DNA of 64,000 bases from assembly GCF_009907385.1 (NCBI RefSeq), contig NZ_JAAATR010000003.1, forward strand, positions 62,001-126,000, written 5' to 3'. Source of the stretch: Atlantibacter hermannii (GTDB taxonomy: Bacteria > Pseudomonadota > Gammaproteobacteria > Enterobacterales > Enterobacteriaceae). A program made the position numbers and the translations under genes. Positions 46,483-57,578 of the stretch are shown here, one piece after another; within the stretch, counting starts at the first letter, position 1, and each line of letters opens with the position of its first letter. A model generated the notes under the pieces. It was given only the letters and a program-made list of their open reading frames with translations. It made no database searches and was not told the DNA's origin.

Positions 46483-46953
46483 TTACAGTTCAGCGACAAG
46501 TTTATCCACGATGTCGCTGTTAGCAGCTTCATCCACGGAACGTTCGATGATCTTCTCGGCGCCAGCAACGGCCAGCATAGCCACCTGCTTACGCAGTTCT
46601 TCGCGAGCGCGTTTACGCTCAGCGTCGATTTCTGCCTGAGCCTGCGCCACGATTTTGGTACGTTCCTGTTCGGCTTCCGCTTTCGCTTCGTCCAGGATCT
46701 GCGCGCGGCGTTTGTTCGCCTGCTCGATGATTACCTGAGCTTCAGCTTTCGCTTTTTTCAGCTGGTCGGTCGCATTGGCCTGTGCAAGGTCCAAATCCTT
46801 TTTAGCTCGTTCCGCAGAAGCAAGACCGTCAGCAATTTCTTTTTGACGTTTTTCGATGGCAGCCATAATTGGCGGCCATACGTACTTCATGCAGAACAGA
46901 ACGAACAGGACAAACGCGATGGCCTGGCCGAGGATTGTTGCGTTAAGATTCAC
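46483..46953 (-). CDS. atpF: ATP synthase b subunit
   Basis: The 156-residue stator subunit of Fo. One N-terminal membrane helix ([20 protein letters not shown], about 4-23) is followed by a long charged, alanine-rich helix (about 30-150) that dimerises as a right-handed coiled coil and contacts delta. Same length as in E. coli. Confidence 0.97.
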   Translation of the reverse strand: MNLNATILGQAIAFVLFVLFCMKYVWPPIMAAIEKRQKEIADGLASAERAKKDLDLAQANATDQLKKAKAEAQVIIEQANKRRAQILDEAKAEAEQERTKIVAQAQAEIDAERKRAREELRKQVAMLAVAGAEKIIERSVDEAANSDIVDKLVAEL

Positions 46954-46999
46954 AGCACAATGCCTCTTATCTAGTTAACGTTCTGATATTGCTTATTTA

Positions 47000-47280
<281 letters not shown>

Positions 47281-47310
47281 TCAGTTAAAACGCAGTAGTG
47301 TTGTGTAAAA

Positions 47311-48518
<1,208 letters not shown>

Positions 48519-48558
48519 CACGTTTACTCCTGCTCCCTAAGAGGTATGTCGCGTGTCG

Positions 48559-48588
48559 TATAAAACGTTCTTTAAGGCTCAGAGTCAA
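48559..48588 (-). promoter_or_regulatory. atp operon promoter
   Basis: TTGACT (48583-48588, minus strand) followed after 17 bp by TTTTAT (48560-48565) and adjoining TATAC; the whole block is very like the atpI promoter segment I recall from E. coli. It lies about 40 bp before atpI. Confidence 0.65.
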
Positions 48589-49052
48589 GCATCAAAAAGC
48601 GGTCAAATTATACGGTGCGGCCTCGTGATTTCAAACAATAAGTAGCGAAAAGGTGAATAAATGTTTAAATAAATTTCGGCACGCGCATTTTTAAACTTTT
48701 CATTAAACGCGCTATGTTCGCTAAAAAAGCGGAATATCCGCAAAGACCGTGTTCTAAAGCGTGCAGGAGATCACACAATAAACAATTAAACCAACAAATA
48801 TTCTGTACCAGAGTTGAAACCAGAAAATGCATCTTATTGAAAATTAATAGTATTAACAGGGAGTTTTTTAAAATCAGTCCATACACCATCAAAACCTTTT
48901 ATTGACATATCAACTGAAATTTTAACAACCCCGAATGCGCCATCAAACGGATTTTTAGCAGACTGATATTTTCGGTGTTGATTATTTTAAAACGGACTTA
49001 ACCGTCTCTCCCCCGCCCTGTTCAATGCCCTGGTAAAAAAAGGGTTAAATTT
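48589..49052. other. Gene-free AT-rich spacer between the atp operon and rsmG
   Basis: About 460 bp with no credible gene; the whole atpI-rsmG gap (612 bp) has nearly the size known in E. coli. It is markedly AT-rich (for example 48780-48960). A 75-codon minus-strand frame (48665-48892) has no ribosome site or recognisable similarity. I see no further motif. Confidence 0.6.
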
Positions 49053-49079
49053 CCTGTCATTCAGCGCAAGAATGACAGG
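49053..49079 (-). terminator. Hairpin/terminator downstream of rsmG
   Basis: A perfect 10-bp stem CCTGTCATTC/GAATGACAGG with a 7-nt loop starts about 50 nt after the rsmG stop. On minus it is followed by AAATTTAACCC and then seven T, so the U-run is displaced; it may end the mnmG-rsmG transcript or stabilise its 3' end. Confidence 0.6.
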
Positions 49080-49130
49080 CGGCGTTTAACAATTTCTCAA
49101 TCGCACTTTTTCTACTATTTTTTACAATTC

Positions 49131-49754
49131 TTAAAATTTGTTTGGCTTAATCATAACCAAATGGCGTTCGCCTTCAAGCCCCGGCACGTTCAGCGCCACG
49201 ACCTTTTCGACCTCAAACCCTGCCGGCAGCGCCGCGATCTCCTCATCAGGACGCACGCCTTTTAGCGCATAAAAGCGCCCCTGCGGCGCAGGCAAATGTT
49301 GGCACCAGTTCACCATGTCGGTCAGCGAGGCAAAAGCGCGGCTGATTACGCCGTCAAACGGCGGTTCCGCAGGAAACGCTTCAACGCGGCTCTGCACCGG
49401 CGCGATATTCTCCAGCTTCAGTTCATGCTGCACCTGACGCAAAAAGCGTACGCGTTTTCCCAGGCTGTCCAGCAGGGTGAAATGCTTTTCCGGGCAGACG
49501 ATAGACAGCGGGATGCCTGGCAGTCCAGGGCCGGTGCCCACATCGATGAACCGATCGCCTTCCAGGTGCGGGGCAACCACAATGCTGTCGAGAATATGGC
49601 GCACCAGCATCTGCGCCGGATCGCGCACGGAAGTGAGGTTATAGGCTTTGTTCCACTTATCCAGCATCCCGACATAAGCCAGCAGTTGCTGTTGTTGATG
49701 GTCGGTCAGCGTGATGGCGGCGGCGTCCAGCAGACGCGTTAGTTTATTCAGCAC
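49131..49754 (-). CDS. rsmG: 16S rRNA (guanine-527-N7)-methyltransferase RsmG
   Basis: A 207-residue SAM-dependent methyltransferase (GidB) that methylates G527 of 16S rRNA; loss gives low-level streptomycin resistance. Motif [18 protein letters not shown] (about 70-86), [12 protein letters not shown] and SRAFASL are intact. I start at GTG 49754 (MLNKLTRLL), the E. coli length; ATG 49766 or 49781 would add 4 or 9 residues. It follows mnmG with a hairpin in the short spacer. Confidence 0.94.
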   Translation of the reverse strand: MLNKLTRLLDAAAITLTDHQQQQLLAYVGMLDKWNKAYNLTSVRDPAQMLVRHILDSIVVAPHLEGDRFIDVGTGPGLPGIPLSIVCPEKHFTLLDSLGKRVRFLRQVQHELKLENIAPVQSRVEAFPAEPPFDGVISRAFASLTDMVNWCQHLPAPQGRFYALKGVRPDEEIAALPAGFEVEKVVALNVPGLEGERHLVMIKPNKF

Positions 49755-49771
49755 AACGATATCCATGAAAA

Positions 49772-49792
49772 GGGCCAGCATTAGGCTGGCCC
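49772..49792 (-). terminator. Hairpin between mnmG and rsmG
   Basis: GGGCCAGC-CTAAT-GCTGGCCC followed by TTTTC on minus lies 15 nt after the mnmG stop and just before rsmG. It is terminator-like, so part of the mnmG transcripts may stop here and rsmG may be expressed at a lower level. Confidence 0.6.
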
Positions 49793-49807
49793 GAATTTAA
49801 CGTCCGG

Positions 49808-51697
49808 CTACGCGCTGCGGCGCAGTAAACCCTGTTTTTTGAGCCATACCAGCAAAATGGAGATGGCGGCAGGCGTGATGCCTGAAATACGCGACGCCTG
49901 TCCAATGGACGACGGTTTATGATCGTTAAGTTTGGCGATCACTTCGTTCGACAGCCCGGAAACCTGGCGGTAATCCAGGGTCGCGGGGAGCAGCGTGTTT
50001 TCATTGCGCTGTTGTTTCTCGATCTCGTCCTGCTGGCGAGCAATATACCCTTCGTATTTGACCTGGATTTCTACCTGCTCGGCGGCCTGAGCATCATCAA
50101 GGCCCGGCGCGAACGGGGCCAGATTGACCAACTGCGCGTAAGTCATTTCCGGACGGCGCAGCAGATCTTCACCGCTGGCTTCCCGGGATAAGGGCGTGGC
50201 CAGCTGGGCGTTAACGTCCTGTACGCCTTCCGACGACGGCGCCATCCAGATGCCGCGCAGACGCTGGCGTTCCAGTTCGATGTTTTCGCGCTTCTGGTTA
50301 AAGCGTGCCCAGCGGGCATCATCCACCAGCCCCAGCTCTCGGCCCGCTTCGGTCAGGCGCAGATCCGCGTTGTCTTCGCGCAACATCAGGCGATATTCGG
50401 CGCGGGAGGTAAACATGCGGTACGGCTCTTTGGTGCCCAGCGTGCACAGATCGTCCACCAGCACCCCGAGGTAAGCCTGATCGCGGCGCGGCGCCCAGCC
50501 TTCTTTCTCGGCAGAAAAGCGCCCGGCGTTCAGGCCAGCCAGCAGTCCCTGCGCCGCGGCTTCTTCGTAGCCGGTGGTGCCGTTGATTTGACCGGCAAAG
50601 AACAGGCCCTGGATATATTTGCTTTCCAGCGTCGGTTTCAAATCGCGCGGGTCAAAGAAATCATACTCAATGGCGTAACCCGGACGGACGATTTTGGCGT
50701 TCTCCATCCCCTGCATTGAGCGCACAATTTGCATCTGCACATCAAACGGCAGGCTGGTGGAAATCCCGTTCGGGTAAATTTCATTCGACGTGAGGCCTTC
50801 CGGCTCAAGGAAGATCTGGTGCTGGTTGCGATCGGCAAAGCGCATCACTTTATCTTCGATTGACGGGCAGTAGCGCGGGCCAATGCCTTCGATCACCCCG
50901 GCATACATCGGGCTGCGATCGAGGTTCGCGCGGATCACGTCATGGGTTTTTTCGTTGGTATAGGTGATATAGCACGGCACCTGCTGCGGATGCTGGCTGA
51001 CGTCGCCCATAAACGAGAAGACCGGCAGCGGCGTATCGCCATGCTGCTGCGCCAGCACGCTGAAATCGATGGTGCGGGCGTCAATGCGCGGCGGCGTGCC
51101 GGTTTTCAGGCGGTTCACGCGCAGCGGCAGTTCACGCAGACGGCGTGACAGGGAAATTGACGGCGGATCGCCTGCACGGCCACCGCTGTAGTTATCCAGC
51201 CCAATGTGGATTTTCCCGTCCAGGAAAGTCCCGACGGTTAACACCACCGCTTTGGCGCGAAATTTGAGACCCATCTGGGTCACTGCGCCAACGACGCGAT
51301 CGTTTTCCACAATCAGATCTTCCACCGCTTGCTGGAAGATCATCAGGTTCGGCTGGTTTTCCAGCGCGGTACGCACCGCCTGGCGGTACAGCACGCGATC
51401 TGCCTGGGCGCGGGTCGCGCGAACGGCTGGCCCTTTACTGGCGTTTAGTATCCTAAACTGAATACCGGCTTTGTCGATCGCCGTCGCCATCAGGCCACCG
51501 AGGGCATCCACTTCCTTAACCAAATGTCCTTTACCAATACCGCCGATCGCCGGGTTGCAGCTCATCTGCCCCAGCGTGTCGATATTGTGTGTCAAAAGTA
51601 GGGTCTGTTGACCCATACGGGCTGCGGCCATCGCGGCCTCAGTACCTGCATGACCCCCGCCAATGATAATGACGTCGAAAGGATCCGGATAAAACAT
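49808..51697 (-). CDS. mnmG: tRNA uridine-5-carboxymethylaminomethyl modification enzyme MnmG
   Basis: A 629-residue FAD protein (GidA) that with MnmE modifies wobble U34. The FAD dinucleotide motif [19 protein letters not shown] (about 11-29), the second conserved [17 protein letters not shown] region and the C-terminal helical MnmE-binding domain ([15 protein letters not shown] onwards) are present. Same length as in E. coli. Its transcription starts next to oriC and points away from it, an effect known to aid initiation. Confidence 0.97.
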   Translation of the reverse strand: MFYPDPFDVIIIGGGHAGTEAAMAAARMGQQTLLLTHNIDTLGQMSCNPAIGGIGKGHLVKEVDALGGLMATAIDKAGIQFRILNASKGPAVRATRAQADRVLYRQAVRTALENQPNLMIFQQAVEDLIVENDRVVGAVTQMGLKFRAKAVVLTVGTFLDGKIHIGLDNYSGGRAGDPPSISLSRRLRELPLRVNRLKTGTPPRIDARTIDFSVLAQQHGDTPLPVFSFMGDVSQHPQQVPCYITYTNEKTHDVIRANLDRSPMYAGVIEGIGPRYCPSIEDKVMRFADRNQHQIFLEPEGLTSNEIYPNGISTSLPFDVQMQIVRSMQGMENAKIVRPGYAIEYDFFDPRDLKPTLESKYIQGLFFAGQINGTTGYEEAAAQGLLAGLNAGRFSAEKEGWAPRRDQAYLGVLVDDLCTLGTKEPYRMFTSRAEYRLMLREDNADLRLTEAGRELGLVDDARWARFNQKRENIELERQRLRGIWMAPSSEGVQDVNAQLATPLSREASGEDLLRRPEMTYAQLVNLAPFAPGLDDAQAAEQVEIQVKYEGYIARQQDEIEKQQRNENTLLPATLDYRQVSGLSNEVIAKLNDHKPSSIGQASRISGITPAAISILLVWLKKQGLLRRSA

Positions 51698-51784
51698 GGT
51701 GGATAAACCTCGTGGTGTGGCAAATGGGTTTTCGATCCCGGGGCGTGGATTCTACTCAAGTTTAGCCTTTCGAGAAAGCGTCAG

Positions 51785-52065
51785 GATCGTTGGTATTTAA
51801 AAGAAGATCTTTTTATTTAGAGATCTGTTTTACTGTGATCTCTTATTAGGATCGCCGGTATCTGTGGATAACTGACGATCGCCAAACAAGATCAATGCAT
51901 TAAGTGGGATCATTAGCTGTTAACGATCGGTGATCCCACGCGGTATTAGCTGGGTGCAGAATGGGTATTTATACACAGGGCCAGAAAGCCCTCAGGGTTA
52001 TACTTTGGATAACTACCGGTTGATCCAAGCTTATTAGCAGACTTATCCACAAATCAACCGACGAT
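51785..52065. other. oriC: Chromosomal replication origin oriC
   Basis: All parts of the enterobacterial origin are visible in order: 13-mers L GATCTTTTTATTT (51806-51818), M GATCTGTTTTACT (51822-51834), R GATCTCTTATTAG (51837-51849); DnaA boxes R1 TGTGGATAA (51863-51871), R2 TTATACACA (51969-51977), R3 TTTGGATAA (52004-52012) and R4 TTATCCACA (52043-52051). An IHF-like site GATCAATGCATTA lies at 51890-51902, between R1 and R2. Twelve GATC sites (51785-52065) serve Dam methylation and SeqA binding. The order and spacing follow E. coli oriC; middle segments differ, notably 51931-51998. Confidence 0.96.
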
Positions 52066-52076
52066 CTTTTCATCAA

Positions 52077-52517
52077 TCAGAGTAAATTTTTCCAGGATCC
52101 CAGCCAAATCTCCGCCGGATCCTCCGGAATTTCATGATCGTGAACGTTGATCTTCAGCAGATCGCCAATACGTTTGGCCCCGCATTCAGTCAGCAGCGTG
52201 TCGATTTTATCGATCGCTCCGCAAAAGGTGTCATACTCACGGCTGCCGATGCCCACTGCACCATAACGCACATTACTGAGGTCAGGTCGCTGTTCCTTTA
52301 TTGCCGTATAAAAAGGTTCGAGATTATCCGGCACATCGCCCGCGCCATGCGTCGAGGTGACAATCAGCCAGACCCCGTCAGCCCGCAGATCTTCAAGCAT
52401 CGGGCCATGTTGGGTATCGGTGGTGAACCCCGCATCTTCCAGCTTTTCCGCCAGATGTTCGGCAACGTATTCCGCGCTGCCCAGGGTGCTGCCGCTAATA
52501 AGGGTAATCTCTGCCAT
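52077..52517 (-). CDS. mioC: Flavoprotein MioC
   Basis: A 146-residue flavodoxin-like FMN protein (E. coli 147), needed as an electron carrier for biotin synthase in vitro. The phosphate loop LISGSTLGSAEYVAEHLAE (6-24) and the second loop VTSTHGAGDVPDNLEPF (about 53-69) are clear. Its transcript runs into oriC. A DnaA box overlaps its promoter region at 52578-52586. Confidence 0.95.
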   Translation of the reverse strand: MAEITLISGSTLGSAEYVAEHLAEKLEDAGFTTDTQHGPMLEDLRADGVWLIVTSTHGAGDVPDNLEPFYTAIKEQRPDLSNVRYGAVGIGSREYDTFCGAIDKIDTLLTECGAKRIGDLLKINVHDHEIPEDPAEIWLGSWKNLL

Positions 52518-52577
52518 GATCGTCCGCCTTTTTTAAAACGTCGCGTATTGTACGCTGTGAAAGGGTTGGGATCTACC

Positions 52578-52586
52578 TGTGGATAA
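52578..52586. promoter_or_regulatory. DnaA box in the mioC promoter
   Basis: TGTGGATAA (TTATCCACA on minus) lies 61 bp before the mioC ATG, with GATC nearby (52570-52573). In E. coli a DnaA box at this place represses mioC transcription towards oriC around initiation. Confidence 0.78.
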
Positions 52587-52685
52587 TATGGGTATAGCAG
52601 GAAGAGTCCCGATCGCAGACTTTTAGAGAAAAGTCCGGCGATCGGTGCGTTGTATGAGTAGTGTTCTTGATAAATAAGCATTTTT

Positions 52686-53144
52686 TTACGGCTTGATCGT
52701 CCGCATGATCGGGTTTTGCAAAGAAATCAGCGTCTCAGTGGACTGAATTTCATCAATTGTTTGGATCTTGTTGATAAGTACCTGTTGCAACGCATCGATG
52801 GATCGGCACATCACTTTAATAAAGATGCTGTAGTGACCGGTGGTGTAATACGCCTCGGTCACCTCGTCCAGGCTTTCCAGTCTCGCCAGCGCGGAAGGGT
52901 AATCCTTGGCGCTTTTCAGGATGATGCCGATAAAGCAGCACACGTCATAACCCAACTGCTTCGGGCTGATATCAATGCGCGCGCCGGTGATAATCCCCGC
53001 CTGCTTCATTTTCTCTACCCGCACGTGAATAGTCCCCGGACTTACGCCGAATTGTTTCGCCAGTTCGGCATAAGCGGTACGCGCATTGGCCATTAAAGCC
53101 TCAAGGATGCCGCGATCCAGATTGTCGATCTGATAATTTTCCAT
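52686..53144 (-). CDS. asnC: Lrp/AsnC-family regulator AsnC
   Basis: A 152-residue transcription regulator, same length as E. coli AsnC, which activates asnA when asparagine is low and represses itself. N-terminal helix-turn-helix (LDRGILEALMANARTAYAELAKQFGVSPGTIHVRVEKMKQAG, given by its ends at about 9-50) and C-terminal RAM ligand domain (about 70-140). Divergent from asnA over a 152-bp promoter region. Confidence 0.96.
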   Translation of the reverse strand: MENYQIDNLDRGILEALMANARTAYAELAKQFGVSPGTIHVRVEKMKQAGIITGARIDISPKQLGYDVCCFIGIILKSAKDYPSALARLESLDEVTEAYYTTGHYSIFIKVMCRSIDALQQVLINKIQTIDEIQSTETLISLQNPIMRTIKP

Positions 53145-53296
53145 ATGTTTTCCTTATGGATAATGACGATTTGCCTTCATTATGGCGTTTAAATTAGCGA
53201 ATTAAAAACTGTGAGGCCTTTTTTATTGAGGATTATTGAATTGAGTAACCTTTTTATTGCTAAATGTTTGCTATCAGACAGACAGGAGTAAACATA

Positions 53297-54289
53297 ATGA
53301 AAACGGCTTACATCGCAAAACAGCGTCAGATTAGTTTCGTGAAGTCCCATTTCTCTCGCCAGCTTGAAGAAAAATTGGGCCTGATTGAAGTTCAGGCACC
53401 GATCCTGAGCCGCATCGGCGACGGGACTCAGGATAACTTATCCGGCTGCGAGAAAGCCGTTCAGGTACGGGTGAAAAACCTGCCGGACGCGCAGTTTGAA
53501 GTGGTGCACTCTCTGGCGAAGTGGAAACGTAAAACTCTCGGTCAGCACGACTTCAGCGCCGGTGAAGGACTGTATACCCATATGAAAGCGCTGCGTCCGG
53601 ACGAAGATCGCCTGTCGCCTATCCACTCGGTGTATGTGGATCAGTGGGACTGGGAGCGCGTAATGGGCGATGGCGAACGTCATCTCGGCACGCTGAAACA
53701 GACCGTAGAAGCCATCTGGTCCGCCATGAAAGCCACAGAAACCGCAGTAAGCGAGCAGTTTGGCTTAACGCCGTTCCTGCCGGAGCAGATCCACTTCGTT
53801 CACAGCGAAACCCTGCAACAGCGCTTCCCGGATCTGGATGCCAAAGGCCGTGAACGCGCCATTGCCAAAGAACTGGGTGCGGTATTCCTGATTGGCATCG
53901 GCGGCAAACTGGCGGACGGTAAACGTCACGATATCCGCGCGCCGGATTATGATGACTGGTCAACGTCCAGCGAAGGCGGTTTTGCCGGTCTGAACGGCGA
54001 TATCCTGGTATGGAACCCGGTGCTGGAAGACGCGTTTGAACTTTCTTCCATGGGCATCCGCGTGGACGCCGATACGCTGAAACGCCAGCTGGCGATCACC
54101 GGCGATGAAGATCGTCTGGCGCTGGAATGGCACCAGTCGCTGCTCAACGGCGAAATGCCGCAGACCATCGGCGGCGGTATCGGCCAGTCGCGCCTGACCA
54201 TGCTGATGCTGCAACTGCCGCACATCGGCCAGGTGCAGTGCGGCGTATGGCCTGCCCATGTTCAGGCTGAGGTCAGCGAACTGCTGTAA
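53297..54289 (+). CDS. asnA: Aspartate-ammonia ligase (asparagine synthetase A)
   Basis: A 330-residue ammonia-dependent asparagine synthetase, class II aminoacyl-tRNA-synthetase fold. Conserved blocks [50 protein letters not shown] and GGGIGQSRL(T)ML are seen. ATG 53297 follows CAGGAG and gives the E. coli length. Controlled by the divergent AsnC. It converges on viaA, ending 4 nt before the viaA stop. Confidence 0.97.
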   Translation: MKTAYIAKQRQISFVKSHFSRQLEEKLGLIEVQAPILSRIGDGTQDNLSGCEKAVQVRVKNLPDAQFEVVHSLAKWKRKTLGQHDFSAGEGLYTHMKALRPDEDRLSPIHSVYVDQWDWERVMGDGERHLGTLKQTVEAIWSAMKATETAVSEQFGLTPFLPEQIHFVHSETLQQRFPDLDAKGRERAIAKELGAVFLIGIGGKLADGKRHDIRAPDYDDWSTSSEGGFAGLNGDILVWNPVLEDAFELSSMGIRVDADTLKRQLAITGDEDRLALEWHQSLLNGEMPQTIGGGIGQSRLTMLMLQLPHIGQVQCGVWPAHVQAEVSELL

Positions 54290-54292
54290 TGC

Positions 54293-55744
54293 TTAACGCC
54301 GCCAGCGTCGCAGCAGGCGGCTACGCATCCCGGTATCAAAGCGCCAGATATGATCGAATATCCGCATGATGCCGGGTTTGCCGTGAGCGGACATCGCCAC
54401 GGCATGAAACCGGTGCTGATGCACCCGCTGCAATGTTTTCACCTGGCTGACCACTTCATCGGGCAGGCGCTGGGCGATAAAATCCGAGATCACCACCGCA
54501 TCCGCATCCTGCCATACGCTGCTCTGCATCCTTTCTACGATCGACCTGAAACAGCTGGCGATATCGGTGCCGCCGCGAAACTGCTGGCTTAAAAACCGAA
54601 TGGCCTGTTCGATGCCGTCCTGTCGGGAGAGCTCGTAACTCACCACCTCGGTGGAAAACAGCATAATAAAGCAGCGTCGGCTGTCGGCCAGGGCGATGCG
54701 CATCAGCGCCAGGCAAAACGCTTTGGCGCACTGTTCATTAAAGCCGCCCATAGAGCCGGAGGTATCCACGCAGACGATAAACGGGCCACGCGGCTGTTCG
54801 TCCAGGTCCTGATGGGTGACCGGGCGCTCAATGACACGCTCCCGCCAGGCTTCGCCCTGAAGCCGATAGGTCAGCAGCTCATGCTCCACCAGCCGCCGAT
54901 AAAACTCATATTCCAGCTCGGTAATACCCAGCGTGGCAAGCTCGGGGGGCAGCAGGCGCAGGATATCGTCGCTGCGGTGAAGACCTTCCACCTGCTCCGG
55001 CACCGTCGCCGGTTCGCGCACCAGGGTGCGGAAGGTCTCCATCGGGGAATCCTTCTTTGGGACAGATTTGGCCTCCCTTGAACGCCCCAGTTGCGCCGCG
55101 AGCTTTTCCAGCTCCGGCTGGCTGGCAAGAAAATCTCCGTATTTCACAATCAGCTGATAGTCGCCGCGCTTCAACTGCCCGGCACTCATGTCCCACAACC
55201 GGCCCGCCGCGTGATCGTTTTCCACCAGCACTTTTTCCAGTTGGCCGCTGAGAGTCATGCGCTCCTGCACTTCGCTTAACAGCTGTTCGCGTTCGTCTTC
55301 CAGCAACTGTTGATTCAGGGTCGTGGCCTGCACCACCAGGCTCAACCGCCAGCGCTGTAAGAATAAGGTATGCAGCGCCGGGGTAAACGTCGGGCTGGCC
55401 TGGATGAGCTGTGCCGCCTGGGCGGCAAACGGCGAGTTAAGCTGCTGCAGACGGGATAATATTTGCGGCAGCTGGACCAGCAGTTGAGACGTAGAAAGCA
55501 GTTGGCTCTGCTGATAGCACTGCACCTCCTGCGCCAGCTCCACGGGCACCGGCACATCGTGAAGGCGATTTTTTAACTGCTGTCGCCAGCGCGGAATATC
55601 CTCATGAAGCGCTTTCTTTAATTTCGGGTACTTTTCGAAGAACACCGCCAGCTGCGGCGAGGCCAGCAGCGCGATAATCAGTTCTTCTATTAATTCCCCT
55701 TCGCTGATGGCCAGGATCGTGTTTAACGTATCCAGGGTAATCAT
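54293..55744 (-). CDS. viaA: VWA-domain protein ViaA
   Basis: A 483-residue partner of the RavA ATPase (same length as E. coli ViaA). The N-terminal half is helical; the C-terminal von Willebrand A domain has the MIDAS motif DTSGS (Asp327, Ser329, Ser331) and a later threonine (GGTD). RavA-ViaA acts at the inner membrane on respiratory complexes and affects aminoglycoside sensitivity. The start ATG overlaps the ravA stop (ATGA), so translation is coupled. Confidence 0.95.
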   Translation of the reverse strand: MITLDTLNTILAISEGELIEELIIALLASPQLAVFFEKYPKLKKALHEDIPRWRQQLKNRLHDVPVPVELAQEVQCYQQSQLLSTSQLLVQLPQILSRLQQLNSPFAAQAAQLIQASPTFTPALHTLFLQRWRLSLVVQATTLNQQLLEDEREQLLSEVQERMTLSGQLEKVLVENDHAAGRLWDMSAGQLKRGDYQLIVKYGDFLASQPELEKLAAQLGRSREAKSVPKKDSPMETFRTLVREPATVPEQVEGLHRSDDILRLLPPELATLGITELEYEFYRRLVEHELLTYRLQGEAWRERVIERPVTHQDLDEQPRGPFIVCVDTSGSMGGFNEQCAKAFCLALMRIALADSRRCFIMLFSTEVVSYELSRQDGIEQAIRFLSQQFRGGTDIASCFRSIVERMQSSVWQDADAVVISDFIAQRLPDEVVSQVKTLQRVHQHRFHAVAMSAHGKPGIMRIFDHIWRFDTGMRSRLLRRWRR

Positions 55745-57234
55745 TGACGTGCCTGCTTAATCTGCGCGCCGACATCCTGTAAGCTGGCCTCAATACGTCC
55801 CAGCCAGTCGGGCTGGATAAACAGGCATTTTTGCTGATCGCTAAAGCGGCTGTGCTGCTGGTGCCATTCGTTATCCAGATCGTCTAACTGCTGCTTTATT
55901 TCCGCCGGCATGCCTTCCGCCAGCGCGCCGGGCAATGACAACCGGCTGGCCTGCAGGCTGACATCGCGGATCTGCAAATGCTGGCTGCTGTCTACATCAA
56001 GATTAAGGATTTGCGCGAAACCGATACCGTTAAGTTTGCCGCGGATCTCCCCGCCTTTTTGCAGCCACTGATCGAGCTGTTCGCGATTGATCGTGACGTG
56101 AATGACTTCCATATCATGGAGCTTGAGCGGTTTTTGCAACAGCAGCGTCAGTTCCGTCGCCTGCAAGGTTTCCGGCAGATGGTATTGCGGGCGGCGGCTG
56201 AACATCCCGCCTTGCTTCACCACGGTCAGGGCGTTCTGGTCGCTCTTTTGCTGCTCCAGTTGCATTCTGCGCTGTTGAATAGCGCCGAGCCTGGTCAGCA
56301 TCGCCTGCTGTTGCCAGGCGTGCCCGGTCATCAAAATTTCCATCTGCTGCTGCATCAGATTGCGGGCGGCGGCGTCATGCCACAGGCTGTCTTTGAGTAG
56401 AATCAGGTCGATGGGCGCGACGGCGTTGCGCCCGCTAAAGAACGCGCAGGCCTGCAACAGGTGAATCGCTTTCTTCCAGCGCCGGTCCGAGACATAAGGC
56501 GCGTGCGGCTGGTTTTCCAGTTGCTGGCGCAGCAGGAAAATCAGTTCAAACACGTCATCCGGTAGCGCGACGCTGCCGATCTCTTTTTGCCACTGGGTAA
56601 ATTCTTCATCGCTGATTTGCAGCGTAGCAGGCACCGGGTTTTCATTTTCGTCCTGCTGGCTAATCAGCATAGAGCGGAAGTTGCCTTTGTCCTGGACTTT
56701 ATCCAGCCACAGCCGGATTAACATGCGGTCGTACAATGCTTCCAGGCTATTATCCGCATCCGGCAGTTCGTTAGAGGCTGCCACCAGCAGGCGCATGGGG
56801 ATTTTTTCTTCGAACGCGCCGTTGCGAAAGCGCCGTTCGTTAATGGCGGTAAGCAGCGTGTTCAGGATAGCGGGCCCGGCTTTCCAGATTTCATCAAGAA
56901 ACACGATTTCCGCTTCAGGAAGATAGCCCTGGGTTAGCCGCTCATAGCGTCCTTCATCCTTCAGCGCCTGGATGGACAGCGGGCCGAATACCTCTTCAGG
57001 CGTGGAAAAGCGCGTCATCAGATATTCAAAAGCACGGGCGTGTTCGAAAGCGAATTTCAGGCGGCGGGCGATCAGGCTTTTGGCGATGCCTGGTGGGCCT
57101 AACAGAAAAACGCTCTCGCCGCTTAATGCCGCCAGCAGACAAAGACGGATGGCGTGGCTGCGTTCGAAAAGCCCTTTTTCCAGTGCGGATGCGAGCCTTG
57201 AAATTCTTTCAGCCAACAAATGGGGTTGAGCCAT
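55741..57234 (-). CDS. ravA: MoxR-type AAA+ ATPase RavA
   Basis: A 497-residue AAA+ ATPase (E. coli 498). Walker A GPPGIAKS at 46-53, Walker [14 protein letters not shown] (about 110), sensor 1 [12 protein letters not shown] and arginine finger [10 protein letters not shown] follow the MoxR pattern; a C-terminal LARA-like domain binds the inducible lysine decarboxylase in E. coli. Forms an operon with viaA. Confidence 0.95.
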   Translation of the reverse strand: MAQPHLLAERISRLASALEKGLFERSHAIRLCLLAALSGESVFLLGPPGIAKSLIARRLKFAFEHARAFEYLMTRFSTPEEVFGPLSIQALKDEGRYERLTQGYLPEAEIVFLDEIWKAGPAILNTLLTAINERRFRNGAFEEKIPMRLLVAASNELPDADNSLEALYDRMLIRLWLDKVQDKGNFRSMLISQQDENENPVPATLQISDEEFTQWQKEIGSVALPDDVFELIFLLRQQLENQPHAPYVSDRRWKKAIHLLQACAFFSGRNAVAPIDLILLKDSLWHDAAARNLMQQQMEILMTGHAWQQQAMLTRLGAIQQRRMQLEQQKSDQNALTVVKQGGMFSRRPQYHLPETLQATELTLLLQKPLKLHDMEVIHVTINREQLDQWLQKGGEIRGKLNGIGFAQILNLDVDSSQHLQIRDVSLQASRLSLPGALAEGMPAEIKQQLDDLDNEWHQQHSRFSDQQKCLFIQPDWLGRIEASLQDVGAQIKQARQ

Positions 57235-57578
57235 AATTAGTTTGCGTCCTTACCCTGAGGAAACGGCTTAAGAGGCAATTATATACCTGCAGTTTCGGTC
57301 ACGAGACAAGCCCCGCAGCCCGCGCCAGGTATGTCAATCGCCACTTTTTAATCTCTGTCGCATACTCAGGAAATTTGTAATGCCACGATAATCCGCTAAT
57401 CCGAAGTGATGAAGGGGTTATCGTCGAAAAGGAGTACGAAGTTTAGGGGTATTTTTTTGACGTGGACAGGCTGGATTCCATTTAGGGGTACGATTTTGCC
57501 GTTAATCGTGCATACTGTGCGCTTTTTGTGGGCCAAGGGACTAAGCACACATCTGTTTTCCAACCAAAAGATTAGTCT
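57235..57578 (+). promoter_or_regulatory. Intergenic region between ravA and kup
   Basis: This 344-bp spacer must hold the divergent ravA and kup promoters. A direct repeat TTTAGGGGTA occurs at 57442-57451 and 57481-57490. No confident -35/-10 pair or known operator was found. The minus-strand frame at 57396-57599 overlaps the kup start and has no support. Confidence 0.45.

Noticed and set aside
48665-48892. A 75-codon minus-strand frame in the atpI-rsmG gap
   Set aside because: The region is AT-rich noncoding spacer of the size known in E. coli; the peptide has no recognisable similarity and no good start context.
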